DNA from: Polytrichum commune
Lineage: Eukaryota > Streptophyta > Polytrichopsida > Polytrichales > Polytrichaceae
Length of the DNA: 64,000 bases
Reading direction: 5' to 3'
Assembly (NCBI GenBank): GCA_950295325.1
Contig: OX485809.1
Coordinates: forward strand, 26,908,001-26,972,000
The position numbers and the translations under genes are program-made. This document shows positions 35,340 through 48,529 of the stretch, piece after piece. Below the pieces are notes generated by a model. The model had not been told where the DNA came from and made no database searches. It saw only the letters and a list, made by a program, of their open reading frames with translations. Within the stretch, counting starts at the first letter, position 1, and every line of letters starts with the position of its first letter.

Positions 35340-36240
35340 AGACACCTACATTTGAGTGGTATGTGGTTAGATCGGATCTAGAAACAAACACCATTAAAAC
35401 ACATGTTTGAAAGAGATTGGACTACATGCTCAAAATATACTAACCATTCTAAATTCAAAAGTCAACACAATCGGGTGACCTATACACCCATTGAACGAAC
35501 ACGAGGATCTTCACGCTAATAACGAACAAGAGAGATAATGCCAATCCCTTCGGTTGGAAATGAACAAGGTGTTCATACAAGCTCCAACAATTATGAGCGA
35601 ATGGGCATGGCCATGATTTGGACTTGCTATTTATGTCACACTGATTTCATGTTTTATATCCTACAAGAAGTGGGTGCAAAGAGGGAAAAAAAGTGTCTGA
35701 ATAACACGCGTCCATAACTGTGATTCGTATCGTTCGATGGGCAACTCAGAAACACTTCTCATCATTCACCGTCTCTGCTCTGTGTTGGAGGTTTCAGGTT
35801 GCCCTACTTCAAACAAATGCATCTCAAAAGCAGGAGTGAGTGAAGGAAGAATCTAACTTAGATTCGTGTAGAGCGTGCTCAAAGCCTGGTGGCTTGACAG
35901 TGGAAGCATCACCAGGAGAAACTCTTGCCAGCCCTGTCAATAACTTATTACTTGAACAAAAGGGGCATGATGATGACACCGCTACGTTTCCTGTGCTTTG
36001 TTTGGGCAGTCCATAAGCATAACAATAATAATTACAATAATCCTTCTGTACAGGAGTCGTTTGGGCACAAGTTACAAGTTACAACCTATCATCGATGTCC
36101 TACTTAACTCATACCTTTCTATCCACTTCACAATGATCTGAGGAGAGAGGGAATTATCGTATACGAGCATAGCTCTCATCCACCCCAACATAAAACCTCG
36201 ACTCCAAACAGTTTTGGTGCCGATTCATCTCAAACGATCT
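35340..36240. repeat. Dispersed repeat family 3, copy 2
   Basis: It matches 20960-22200 at GAGTGGTATGTGGTTAG, GAGATTGGACTACATGCTC, ATATCCTACAAGAAG and CTCTCATCCACCCCAACAT. No termini were identified. Confidence 0.5.
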
Positions 36241-36244
36241 TCCA

Positions 36245-36980
36245 GTACATCCATTCAAGGTCTTTAGAATTAACTCCGACGTCAAATGAGCAACAAAAAG
36301 TACTCTGCATGATGCAAATTATAATACTTTTACCACTTTGGCACTAATTAAGCAGTTTAGGATTAAACCAATATTTTAAGATTAACATGGGAAGTTTGAT
36401 CTTCCCTTTGAACCCGGGATTGCCGAATCTTTAAACATAAATTATGATGCTTATTCGCCTGCAAATAGCCGATGTGGTAGAGGTACTCTGGTACTATGGA
36501 ATGGTGTTTATGTGGGAGGAGTGAGAGGTACGTTTGTATACGATAATTCTCCCGTCTCTTATGATTCGAAAGTGGCAATGTGATGGAACGCAAGGGCCGC
36601 AACATCACAGCGATCTTCATGGCGATCTTCATGGACATGAGTATATCGATAGATAGACACCTAGTGTGTGTGTTTTCATGTACGACCAACTCTTCATTTA
36701 AGACGTCAGTGGACGTACGCCTCGGCGTGCCACCACATGACCTAAGTTAAGACCTGTTTTTTACATCCCATTTGCAGGCTCACATGTTTCGAGATTGCAT
36801 ATAAAGAAGAATACTTCTACCTACAACTGCATCAGTTTATTCAACATTTCAACGATCTTGTCTGGGTGCAACATGTGACCCAGATGCCTACTTTGCACCC
36901 ATTTAAAACTCTCACATGTTTGGACTTTGCATTCGAGCAGTGCCCGGGAAGTTTTTGGGTATAGTCGGTCAAGATCCTAG
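36245..36980. other. Gene-free spacer
   Basis: A minus-strand frame of 108 codons at 36363-36689 has no recognisable motif and no splice partners. I do not call it a gene. Confidence 0.4.
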
Positions 36981-36984
36981 TGAT

Positions 36985-37155
36985 TCTAAATCCAACCGGT
37001 TATATGTTGACATCTTCCAGTTTTGCTTTATTCATTTGAGGTATTATCTATAGATTCCTCTAAAATGATCGGAAATTCTCCTGAAGTCTCCAACTTCAAC
37101 CACTAATTTCTCAAACTCAACCGGTTCGTCTGTAACTAACCGCTGGTTCTTCCCG
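36985..37155. repeat. Uninterrupted copy of the repeat at 17600-18080
   Basis: It runs straight through the point where the other copy carries the CACTA-like insertion (TGTAACTAACCGCTGG), and so serves as a related empty site. Confidence 0.6.
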
Positions 37156-37169
37156 AGCAGTGCATTCAA

Positions 37170-37665
37170 GGGCCACTTCATGTGTGAGACTGAGGGCCCG
37201 TGACCATTGCACTTCAAGCACTTTCATTGGTGGAAAAGGCAGAGCTGGTCCAAGTTTGGACCGCACTACATTGGAGGGACCAACGGAGTAAGATGGATGC
37301 GAGATGAATGTAAAGTCTACGTGGATTCCTACACGGTATCCAATGGATCGTGTGTTCAAAGTCACTTGGATTGTATTTCAAAAACCACCCGTGGAGGTAG
37401 GCCTAACACCGGGAGACCACGGCACTCCGAAATCTCACGAATGTTGATTTATTATATTTTTATCATGCATGAGGACCCTACATGAATAGGAATACATTGA
37501 AATAGCATTTGGTTAAGGGTATGGTCACAAATGACTTCACATTACACTCAAGGGCCCGTGACCGCCCTACATGATTTTGGAAGTGTCTTGGGACATCCTC
37601 TGGACACTTCTTTCATGCTCTCACAATTTCATGGTTGCGGGTCTTCACTCATGTGTGAAGTGGCC
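37170..37665 (+). mobile_element. Tourist-like MITE, family 1, copy 4
   Basis: It begins GGGCCACTTCATGTGTGAGA and ends CTCATGTGTGAAGTGGCC, with the usual interior landmarks TTTCATTGGTGGAAAAGGC and GGGACCAACGGAGT. The termini are more mutated than in copy 3 and no target duplication is clear. Confidence 0.75.
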
Positions 37666-38128
37666 TTGAGAAAACATCAATGTATGATAGATTTTCAAAA
37701 ATTGTAGCACATACTAAACAATGTGCGTTCGTGATGTGGGCCCTGAAAATATAACCAAGAGATGCACAACCTTGCACGGGGAGACTTAGATTTAGGTTGA
37801 GCTCCCAACATCCCATAATTATTCTCCCATGGCCACAACTACTTAGTAACGTTATGGAGTGGAGCTAACCTGCTCATAACGGTTTAGATAAGGACTTTCC
37901 TACTCAATTTTATTCTTAGATCAAATCTAGGCAGTCGATCAATAGCTCTGTGACAATAATGTTGGTAGTTTTATGGCACTTCTTTAATCCTTTTATGCAT
38001 TTTACATTTTATGTGCTTTGATCATTTGACTACGTTTTCATCTTGGGTAATGTTGGCGGGTATCTAGCCTTCCTTTGCATGAGGATCATATACAACAAGA
38101 GCCAAGAAATCACGAGTTAAGAGAGTAA

Positions 38129-38624
38129 GGGGCGGTTTACACTATGGACCATGAAGTCGTCCCACGTAAGAGGCCTATTTTGCATGGGACGACTTCATGG
38201 GACGACTTCCATGGTCCGAGTTACTAAAATATTAGTTTTCATGGTTCATGGGCCCTTCACTAGGTGTAAACCGAATGTGGACCATGAAGAATGACCATGC
38301 ACCAAAAAGTGGAGTCATTAACTAAGTTGGAAAAAAAATCATTAAAAAAATCCAAAAAAATCATTAAAACGGCATTTTTCTGACATGGGCCCTTGCTATT
38401 TTTCCTAGACCACCTCTTTTGCTTGTCCCAACGGAAAACCCATTGGACCATGGCAGTGGATAGAGTAGGCTTAAAAAAACAAATTTGTGGACCTCAACCT
38501 CCGTGGTCACTCTGCCATTTTTTCCTTGGTGTAAACCCAAGTCGTCCCGGGACGACTTCAACGTCCAATCACATCGCTTAGATGGCCGTGGGACGACTTC
38601 ATGGTCCATAGTGTAAACCGCCCC
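38129..38624. mobile_element. MITE, family 4, perfect 38-bp terminal inverted repeats
   Basis: The first 38 bases (from GGGGCGGTTTACACTATGGA) are the exact reverse complement of the last 38. TAA lies on both sides (38126-38128 and 38625-38627). GGGACGACTTC is repeated several times near the ends. The 496-bp element has no transposase. The flawless termini suggest recent transposition. Confidence 0.9.
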
Positions 38625-39229
38625 TAAGTGAAAATGCCACAATCCAAATGTACTTGAATCCCATGCAATTGAACCTGTCTTCTTACTCTCAGACGGATAT
38701 GCTGAAGATGTGATGATTATAAGTTGGTACGAAAATTGAGCTATGACCCAAACATACTTAGACGTAGCTACATTGACATTCTAGCCCACCCCTTAGATAG
38801 CAATGAAATGGCGGCCCGGTCTTACTAGAAGAAAACTTGGCCATTGCAACCATCATTTGCAACTCGTGGCAAAGATTGCATACATAAAGTATTTTGGTTG
38901 TCAACCATAGGGTTTCGGTTATCCGTGGTTCAAAAATTCCAACCAAAAACCTTCAGTTGACAACCAAAATTATTTATTAATGTATTTTTTCCGTCACGAG
39001 TCGTAATGGCCAAGTCACAACGGATAATCAAAATGGACAAGTTTTCTTTTACTGTCTAGAAACTCACCTCTTTAAGTTGGGCCCTCACTGACATCACCCG
39101 AGGTGAAAATGCAAGCAATTCTATTATAGTAGGTAATTTTCATTTTTAGGATAGTTGACCCCATAATTAGCACAAGAGTTTGAATTAGTCTAAATCAACC
39201 ACTTCAAAATAATCAACCACAAACATGTT

Positions 39230-39240
39230 GGGGGGGGGGG
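39230..39240. repeat. Homopolymer G run
   Basis: Eleven consecutive G residues. Confidence 0.9.
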
Positions 39241-39390
39241 ATTTTCACTAAACCCCCTCTACCTCAATAAAAGTAGTGGAGGGGATGGGGGCAACTAAAA
39301 GAGATGGGTGTCTAGCCCTGGCTTGAAAGTGATTTCTCATTTCCCCTTTTTGATGATATCTATTCGTAGAGATGATATGACATATATCGC

Positions 39391-39464
<74 letters not shown>
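39391..39464. repeat. Compound (TA)n-(GA)n microsatellite
   Basis: About 12 TA units are followed by about 25 GA units, the longest simple repeat in the window. Confidence 0.95.
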
Positions 39465-39468
<4 letters not shown>

Positions 39469-39679
39469 ATTGTTTAGGGTCATAGTCACATACAATATTT
39501 GTGAGGGTTCCACTAAATTGCTTACAATGAGATGGAGTTATCATGACATCATTTATCAACACAAATGAATATTGACAATGATTAACTTTGTATATGCTAA
39601 CATTCAATGTGAGGAATGAGATAGGAGGAGTGCATTGGCAACTTCAAGTTTGCAAGGAACCTCTTCAAGTTTGTCCTCG

Positions 39680-40075
39680 GGGCATGTTTACATGAAAGTT
39701 TTAGGCCATGGCTCTTGAGAATCCTTGGATTCTCATTGGTTGACAATGTTGTAGGCCCCCACTTTAGGTTTACATTAGGACAATTTTGGACTACAACACA
39801 TAACATTCTCAATAGGTGAATTTTTTTCTACATGGAATCCCATATGACAAGTATGAATAATGTTGGGCAGGATTGGAGGAATTTTTTTTGGGACAAAACT
39901 TAAAGGTAAGCTTGGCATAATTTGTGGCGGGATTTTGGGTTTACACTAAAGGCATATGACTTCCAAATGACTTTGGGCTAAAGTCCTTGGACTTCTCTGT
40001 GCTCCCATCCAAAAAGTAGGATACGATAGTTATTTAAGAGCTATGGCCTAACATTTCTTTGGTGCAAACAAGCCC
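39680..40075. mobile_element. MITE, family 5
   Basis: The left end GGGCATGTTTACATGAAAG and the reverse complement of the right end, GGGCTTGTTTGCACCAAAG, continue into a shared TTAGGCCAT(G/A)GCTCTT. The right flank is TTA and the left flank TCG, so the target duplication is decayed or absent. No coding capacity. Confidence 0.65.
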
Positions 40076-40574
40076 TTAATATTGACATGAAAATTTCCGT
40101 ACATTTCACATAATTACACAAGGATATTATATTGAGAGAAAAAATCATTTTATAATATTACAATCATGACAATGATATTACATTAATCAACAAAATAATT
40201 CACTTCCATACCTAAAATAACCCCGAATCATCTTACCTTGATGTTGTGCTATTGGCGGTATAAATGGCATTGCCTTACATTGAGATAAGGTTGGCATTGT
40301 TCGTTGTTCAAGCTAAAATAATTTTGAATTGACCCTAAACCCTAAAAATTATTCGTTTCCAATTTTGGCGGAAATGAATACACGAGGCTATACCATCAAT
40401 TGAAGACCTATATTATCCACTTTAGCGAGTCACAACAAGTCAAATGATGAGACCTACAGTGTAGGAGGGTGAAGAACCATAAACTTGTTCTAAACCTCGA
40501 AGAATGATATTTCAAACCCCGTATCATAATCAAAGACACCAGTTTAGGTTAGTGGGACGAAGTGAATGAATTAA

Positions 40575-41265
40575 GATCTATATTTGAGTGGTGTGTGGTT
40601 AGTTGTGGATCTAATAGTAAACACCAAAAAAACATATTTCTTAAAGAGATTGGACTGCATGCTCAAATGTTACAAGTCATTTTATAGTCTTAGCACTTTT
40701 GACTTTAAAAAATCATAGCAACAACATGGGATATCTAGAATGTTCACATATTGTTGGTGAGATTTCATATTACATTTGCAGATTCAAGACAATCAAACTT
40801 TGGAATCCAAGTTGAGAATCATGGCAAACAATAAAAACAAACCATCGAAGATACGTCTACCTTACTCAAAATACCAACACTTGTGGCTCAAGACCGTAGG
40901 CTTATGGCAAAACTAGCTAAGCTACAAATATCTAGACAACCTTTCTTGAATTGTTTTTCTTATGAGGACACTTATCCAAGAGTTATACGTGGTCAGTTGT
41001 GCCCCCAATAATGATCACCTCAAACACATGTGATTAAAAGAGATTGGACTACGTGCTAAAAATATGATGACCATTATGGAGTCAATACTCCGCATAATTG
41101 GAGTTACTCCTATGACAATTTGAAGAGCGCTAAATTCTTCACGTGGATAATGATTAAGATATTCATACCAGCTCTACAAGTTATGACGAAAGTGGCTATG
41201 GCCTCCATATGGACCATCTTGTACCAATAGAATGTTTTGTAGATAGGTGAAGTGGACTAGTCGGA
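40575..41265. repeat. Partial copies of dispersed repeat family 3
   Basis: Two fragments, 40575-40695 (GAGTGGTGTGTGGTTAGTTG, GAGATTGGACTGCATGCTC) and 40979-41265 (GGTCAGTTGTG, GAGATTGGACTACGTGCT), match the copies at 20960 and 35340. Confidence 0.45.
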
Positions 41266-41420
41266 AAAAAAATTGACCATGGAAGGGTTGTCTTGTTGGG
41301 TGTGAAAGTGTTGAGGATGATTGTAAAGCATGACACTACCATAGAGGGCTTTGTATTCCGACCAAATTAATTATACTTTCATCAAGTTTACCACGTGTCA
41401 ACCTAATATTGGTTGAGATA

Positions 41421-43917
41421 CTACACTAAATGTTGTATTTAGTGTCCCCGATTATGTTTGTCTTGCTCAATACTAATGGTAAACTGCCCGTATAGTGCCA
41501 CCAACACTATATGTAATCTTAGCATTATTTGTCGTTCCTTGTAAAAACATTTGGACATTTCTCAATAGTGTAAAGATGAAGTTGTCAATGCAGTATTGAA
41601 AAGAGGACACAACTTCAAAATTACACATGTGAGGAAAGTAGAGAGTCAATATTATGCAATTATAGTTGCAACCAATGTCGAACAAACACTAAATATAAGA
41701 AAACACAATGTTATCTTTGGTAATGATTGCATAGATGTTTCAATTGGCAGACCCACATGTGATGGTTTGGCAAAAAAAGAGCAAATGCACTCATTACAAT
41801 CTATAGAATTTGCATTGATACATTTGTTGCAAAAACCCTCAACTGAAAAACTACAAAATACTAGGCACTCGTCAATACCATCATAACAAGAGGATGGATT
41901 GTAGCCCCACTCATGGTCATGGTTGTAGGTGCAAAAGCCATCACACACACCCCGTCTATGAAAAGCTTGGAAGTCAAGCTGAAAGTCCCTATCACAAAAA
42001 TTAATAGTACATTCAAACAAATCAACACAGTCGCCACACAACATGCACACTCCATACTAGTTCACAAAGGAAGATTAGAAAACCAAAAATATGTTGCAGA
42101 CCCCCAAGACCCACCTCATAGCATAAATCAAAGAAGAAAGAGAATAAAGAGAAGAACATTAGAAACACACACCTATGTTGTCAGACCCACATTACGTCTT
42201 GCAAATCAACAACCCATCGTAGACCTCCTAGACCCATCATTAAACAACGCAAAAAAAAGTTTTGTAGTGGCACAAACCACTATTTTAGCTCAAGTCACAA
42301 ATGCTTAGGGACAGGTCATTGGTTGAAACTACGTTTCTTACATAGCAACACCATGTTCCTTTACAACCACATCCACATGAATTGAACTTGGATCGGATAA
42401 TATGAAAATTTTACTCACTCCCAACCAATAGGGAGTTAATGGCCTGGTGTGCACTCATTGCCATAAACATACCCTTATATCCTACCTTCTAAAGATGTTA
42501 TCTTTTTGGACAACACCTTGTAGACATGGTTACACATTACTAGTTATTGTTGATGGTTATTGGTTATTACAAATCTAGGATCTACATCCTGCAATGGGTG
42601 AAGTAGTTTTTACATCTAACATCATTGTCCTTTAGGGCATGGACATGGATGTCTTACAAACATACACTCTAATCACTCCGGCCACCCCTGGAGACCAGAG
42701 TTCGGGAAGTTTTTGAAGCCTTAGTGGCTAATTGCCGGTAGTTGCTACGAAGGGTCGGATTTTTTCCAATTTACATTAGCAAGAGCCAATATTTTGTAAA
42801 ATCAATCGGCCAATTGCCTATATTTTCATATTTTCATTGGCCAATATCCGCTTAAATGGAATTCATATCGGCACTAATTGTTTAAAAAATGTATGAAAAG
42901 TTATTAGAAATCATTTCTTAGTACAAAATCTTGAATAAGTGAAAAGAAGGTATGTTCAAAACTTTAAATTTGAAGAGTCAATATCCTTGGCAAGAATTGA
43001 ACCTAGCAATGCCTTCACCGCTTGAAGGCCAACGGTCCCCCAATTCTTCATAGAAGCAATTGGATTTGGTCATGGAAAGGTTGCATAATTCAAAAAGTTT
43101 AAGGTTTAGGGTACTTCCTCAAGTGCATCATCAGATGCCCCAGACAAATAGCGCTCTGGATTGCTATACAAATAGCAAAACCTAGCAGCATCGATCCTTC
43201 CAAAGATCTACAACACTTGTTAGAATGTCATCAAAATCATTGTTGGGGCCTTCTATAGCAACACGCATCATACTTTCTAAGTTAGATGTAGACATTCGAT
43301 ACCCATGCTCATGACCCGGAGGGTATCGGTTACCATTTCCCGGGTATCAGCCAATATTTGAAATTTGAATACTTCTTCCGGCTGAAATCCAATAACTCAC
43401 AAGAAGAATCGGCTACATTTCCGGGACATTTTTTGGTCCATCGGCTAGTTGCCGGAGGATTGAAATTACAGTCGGATTGCCATCCGATGGTTGGAAATTT
43501 GGACCGGCCATGAGGATAAATCCATCGGCTGATAATGAACTAGCCGTCGGTTTTCCCCGACCATTGCTGGGGACTAAAGTTCTTCTTCTTCTACTTTGCT
43601 GCAATTATCTTACTAAGTGATTTTACATCCAAATTCTAATAAACCATGACAATATTTCATTATAAAATGCTAAGATACAAAATTGACCAAACTTTGTTTC
43701 ATAACTTGGCATGGATTTCGTTCATTATGCCATAAAGGGGTCGACGAGCAACGAGCACATGCAGCTGTGCATCAACAACCCCGTTCTGAGCAATGGGTGA
43801 TATAATAGTAAGTTTGGATGGCAATACTCATAAGCTTATTCATGAGAATGGTTACGAAAAAAGCTACCACAGTGACATAATATGCCATGTAACACTAAAT
43901 ACAATATTTAGTGTAGT
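41421..43917. mobile_element. CACTA-like non-autonomous element, about 2.5 kb
   Basis: The left terminus CTACACTAAATGTTGTATTT and the reverse complement of the right terminus, CTACACTAAATATTGTATTT, differ at one of the first 20 bases and continue to AGTGT. The interior contains the repeat shared with 34260-35160 but no recognisable transposase. The short element at 19702-20082 shares both ends. Assignment to CACTA rests on CACTA-containing termini; a target duplication is not clear. Confidence 0.55.
41790..42690 (+). repeat. Diverged dispersed repeat with a conserved reading frame, copy 2
   Basis: It aligns with 34260-35160. The plus-strand frame at about 41913-42308 carries PSMKSLEVKLKVPITKI and KQINTVATQHAHSI. 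It lies inside the CACTA-like element, so it may be a remnant of that element's own coding region. The function is unknown. Confidence 0.45.
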
Positions 43918-43919
43918 AA

Positions 43920-45955
43920 AGGTGAAGACAGTGTATTAAGGTGCCCTCTACGGTATTATTGATATTAAGACAGTATGAAGTTCTTGAAGACAAAGTTGAT
44001 ACTATTTTCAACATCCACACTACAGACAGTAGTAATAAGTAGTGCAAAGTAGATGTGTTCATAAATCCGCCTTTCCCTGCTAATTCAAACTTTTCTGTCG
44101 TTGGATTGGGGGAATTGGAGCGCCTGGATTTCAAATAGGCCAATGAACAGTTCGCCGGAAGTCTAGGGTCCACCTTCTGGATGAATAATAAGCGATGGAC
44201 GTGGCCCCTCCAGGCTGCTTTCGTCCACTGTCGTCTGTCGAAAAGAGCACTAATCAGTCACTGTAGCAACGACGAATTCGGATGTGGGCATTATATAGCG
44301 GATTTTCAAATGAGCCAATGGGGAAGCCCAGATGCACCGGGCCCACATGACGAATGAATATTGGTAGATGAACGGTCACATTCAGCCACACGTTGGCCTT
44401 ATGAATTCTGGACGCTGGATGTGGTCGTTACGAGGATGCGCTGTATAGTCGTTCGGTTTCGTTGATGGATCGGATGAAACGTCTGGCGGGGCGTGGGTCC
44501 GGGCCCACCACCTAAAAGGTAAGAGGTCTGGACAGACGTTCGTCGAGCTTCCGTTTCCGGTGGCGAATTAGATGTAGCCAGACCGCATGGATGAATGACA
44601 GGGCGATGAATGCTGTCGCTCTCTAAATTCCCTGTCCTCACAACGCACATGTCTATGGGGATTTTAAAACATTATAAACAGAAGGGGCCCACTACGGAGA
44701 TGAACGAGCCACTAGGCCCAACTGTCCCACGCTGGTGGGAGAGGAAGGGCTCATGGATTCGACCTCATTTTAACAATTATAACTGTACCAAAAGAAAGCA
44801 GTTTATAATCTAGGTAACTCAATACATGTTCAATTCTTTTGATGCAGTTATAAAACATGGCTTACTATTGTGAATCGCGACGAATCCAACAAGAAAACGG
44901 TAGAACCGTGAGGCTCTGTCCTTTATTATGAAAGACTATAATTGTAGTTGTTCACTTTGCTCATGCCAATTCATGGCTATTCACTATACCAAACCTTTCT
45001 TGGATTTTGTGCACCTTCTCTCAAATACAGGTCAAGGATTGAAGCTACTCATTTATCACCCAATTTTTAAAAAATAAATAATCAAGAACTACCGAAATAA
45101 CTATAGTTAACTAGATTTCTTTCAATGCATTTTAGGGAGCACTATATATATATATAAACTATAGTTAACATCCACATTACATAAAGTGGACCAAAAATAA
45201 CAAGAACAAGTAACATCCAAGTGTGAACACAAAGTGGTTAGGAAATTTGCTCTTGAAACGAAGAAGTTGATGCAGAGTCTCTGTCCTATAGACATAGCCA
45301 ACAAATCCTTACATAAAAACCAATTCTACTTCGCACATGCACCCCACGCCACCCAATTGTGCAAATTGCTATTGCTCTCGAGGTTGTCCCGATTGACCCT
45401 AAAACCTTAAGGTTTTCCCTCCGGTTTTTCGACCGAAGAAATCCACCAAGACCCACCACAAGATTGGAGATCCCTCAATCCCATAAACTAACCCGAACTC
45501 CAAATGTCGAACCCTGCAATGTTGATGTCCAACTTTTACAAGACAGATATAGAGACAAGTTTACACACAAAGCGGTTAGAATTGCACTCTTTTCACTGCC
45601 GTTCGGTCCGATGAAGAAATTCACAAGGTCCACTAGGTCTAACGAAAGACTGCTCTGGCACGTGAAATTCTCTCAATGGACCCTGCGGTTCACTTACCGT
45701 TTGCTTCTCCCATCGTTGCGCCTTTAAGGTTTAGGGGATCTCAAACCGTAAACCTTAATCCCTAGCTCCCACCACTGGAATCTCAAACCTCAATAAGGAA
45801 AGCACCTTAAACTCAATGTCTATGTGATTACACTTTACCTCATCCCTCTCGGACATAAGGAAGAATCCAAGGTCAGCTAAGTAACATTTCTCATTATTGT
45901 GAGGATATGAAGAATTCTGTGAGGAAAAGATTGGAAGAGGTGTCCATAGAGATAT
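43920..45955. other. Spacer without a supported gene
   Basis: GC content rises at about 44090-44780. A 122-codon plus-strand frame at 45359-45727 and shorter frames elsewhere have no recognisable domain. The segments at about 45180-45250 and 45530-45590 resemble each other weakly, which suggests another decayed element. Confidence 0.4.
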
Positions 45956-45961
45956 CATTAT

Positions 45962-46475
45962 CAAGCGATTGACTCGACATCTGAAACACATTATTTCACA
46001 TCCTCAACCATGAGACGCAAACTCTTCCAAGAAAGACCGACAGATTTATAATTTCAAAGTTCGTCATTGACAAGGTGACCTCCAAAGCAATGAAGAAAGA
46101 AGAGCAGAGGCATGCAAACAAATATGAAAGCAGAGAAGGAAATTGGAGGAAAATGATGGAGGAATCCTACACACTAAAGAATTAGATCAACACCTAAACC
46201 ACCAAGAGTAGATAGAAGGGGCAGGAACAAGGGCTACTACAACTACTTCTATTTACAAGCAATTGACTCGAAATCTGAAGCACATTCACATCTTTAGCGA
46301 TGAGAAGCAGACACTTCCAAGAAAGACCGACAGAATTTTAAAATCCAAAGTTCGTCATCGACAAAGTGACCTCCAAGGCGAAGCCAAAGAATAGCACATG
46401 CATACAAACAGAACTTGCAAATAGGGGTGAAAGACGAGAAGGACGAAGCAGGAAAGTGGAGGAAAATGATGGAGA
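45962..46475 (+). repeat. Direct duplication, about 296-bp offset
   Basis: The segment with ATTGACTCGACATCTGAA, CTTCCAAGAAAGACCGACAG and AGTTCGTCATTGACAA (from 45962) recurs from about 46258 with ATTGACTCGAAATCTGAA and AGTTCGTCATCGACAA. Both copies run into GGAGGAAAATGATGGAG. Confidence 0.65.
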
Positions 46476-46479
46476 ATTG

Positions 46480-47390
46480 TGATAAAACTAAATCGCTCCC
46501 AAAGCTTGCAGGAGAGAGAGTAGCTACGAAACCAAGGAACCCTTGGATGTACCAAATTGGCTGTATTTACCGCCACACGGAACGAAAGTTAGATCTGTTG
46601 GTACCGAATTGAAGCTATTGATCAGAGGAATCGATCGCAATACATCAATCGCATCGACGGTGACCAAGAACGGCGAAATCGGGAGGATAACGCAAAAGTG
46701 TCAGTGCTGTAGTGTCGACGAATTTGCATTTGAATGATGTGTCAAAGCAAGCATTTCCTAACCCCAAATCTCTTCAAACTTCGTTAACTCGCAGACCCCA
46801 AGCATATGAGCTACTCGTCCGCCTGTCCTTTTCTTTTCCAAGCAGATATTCCTAACTTGCATCTTCCTTTCAGCTGCTCTCTTTCAAGTTTCCATCCACC
46901 AACCTTGCATTTGGAACTCTGAGCTCCAAGATTTATCACCATACTGCATAAACTACTATCACTTGCAGACTTGCAGAGATGTGAAGCAACCATATAGTAG
47001 AGTACATTGCGTAAGTATAAATTAATTGTGTAGGTGAATGCGTCTACAAAACAAAAAGCGAGCAATTAGTGTGAGGCATCAAACATGAGATTGTGAGATG
47101 AAGGTGCAGAGTGTCACACCACATTACGGAAGCTATCGATTCCTGTCATCAGATTGCGATGCAATGTGATGCGATCCGATCGATTGATTGTAGGGGAACG
47201 TGGCTGACGAAGGCAAGGGAACATGATGGGAACATGTGGGCGACGTGGCCGGCTGAGAGGGCGCTATTCTTGTAGCACTTTTGAGAGCCTTCCCCTCAAT
47301 GACAATAGGTAGATGAAGGCTTCTTCACTTGTCTTCAACGAATCATTAGGATTTGTTTCCTTGTTCAGACCCTTCTCAAAACTTGGTTCA
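46480..47390. other. Gene-free spacer
   Basis: Only short frames are present. No RNA gene or defined repeat is recognised. Confidence 0.4.
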
Positions 47391-47394
47391 TTTG

Positions 47395-47766
47395 CACTAC
47401 ACTAAATAATTGTATTAGTGTGGGTGGAAAATTAGCGTGAAAAATAAATTAGCTTGGGCCACACTAATTTTCTAGTTAAGGTGGAATTAGCTAGCGTGGG
47501 TCCAAGACCCCGGGTCTTCCCCTAACACTTCATGAAGACTTCCGAGCAACACATTTAACATTATTTATAGGACAAAAGCAACACAAAATGAATTAATTAC
47601 CTACATCATTTTTTAAGAAAAAACAATCAATGTGGCCACACTAATTTTGTATTATAGATTTAGTGTGGGTTGAAAATTGATGTAGCACACATTAATTCTT
47701 ATTATGAAAACTATCATGGGCTCTAGAAAAGTATTGTGGCCACAATGATAGGACTCTTTAGTGTAC
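47395..47766. mobile_element. CACTA-like short element
   Basis: It begins CACTACACTAAATAATTG and ends CTCTTTAGTGTAC, with repeated CACACTAATTTT and AGTGTGGGT motifs in both orientations inside. The terminal match is short, so the right boundary is approximate. Confidence 0.45.
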
Positions 47767-47769
47767 ATA

Positions 47770-48525
47770 CCATATTGCCATGGCAGTTTTGGCAATGTGG
47801 AATTACTTTGAAAAATCTTTAAAATTTTGGAATTCGTTTTTGGGAAGAAAAACATAAAAATATTATGGGGTGTTGTAGAGTAGAAAGATGAGTAGAAACT
47901 GCCCGCCTTGGGTCCATGGTAGTATGCCTCTTCCATGTAAAACAATTTTTAGTGTTATGACAAAACAACAACAAAGGAGCCACATTATGACACGAGAGAA
48001 ATGAATTATTCTCAAACCACATGATTCGATTACAAACTTGTGATTGCACCACAATATGGCGAAGGAGAAGTCTTTATTGAAGGAGGTTGTTCTCTTATAT
48101 GTAAGTATACAACCGGTTCATGTTTTCCAAACATTTTGGCACTCAACATCTAGCATGTTTGGGAGTCATTTGGCATACTTGCTATGAACACTCATCTAAA
48201 TGTCAATTCAAGTATAGTTGTAAGTTGTGCTTCCTCCACGTGGTTGACATGGTTAGGACATGGTTAGAATAAATTGGTGACTGCAATACTTAGTAGGCAA
48301 TAGTTTTTACCACTTCCACATTATATAATCGATTTCATGTGTCATATTGAGATTATTTTAACATGTAAATTAGAGTGATCTACATGACTTCTTTTGTTAC
48401 AACAAGTGTCCCATTGCACACTCTATTGTTGCCACCAACTAATTGCAAGAGTATTTATTTGGGTTAATGATAATTAAGCGTGGGGCACAATAAAGTGTAT
48501 ATAGCATAGTGTCATCATCTCAGAT
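47770..48525. other. Gene-free spacer
   Basis: No gene is recognised. Frames of up to 77 codons on the minus strand have no motif. Confidence 0.4.
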
Positions 48526-48529
48526 TGGG

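Noticed and set aside
45359-45727. 122-codon plus-strand frame
   Set aside because: No recognisable domain, no splice context and a weak duplicate nearby. More likely a decayed repeat than a gene.
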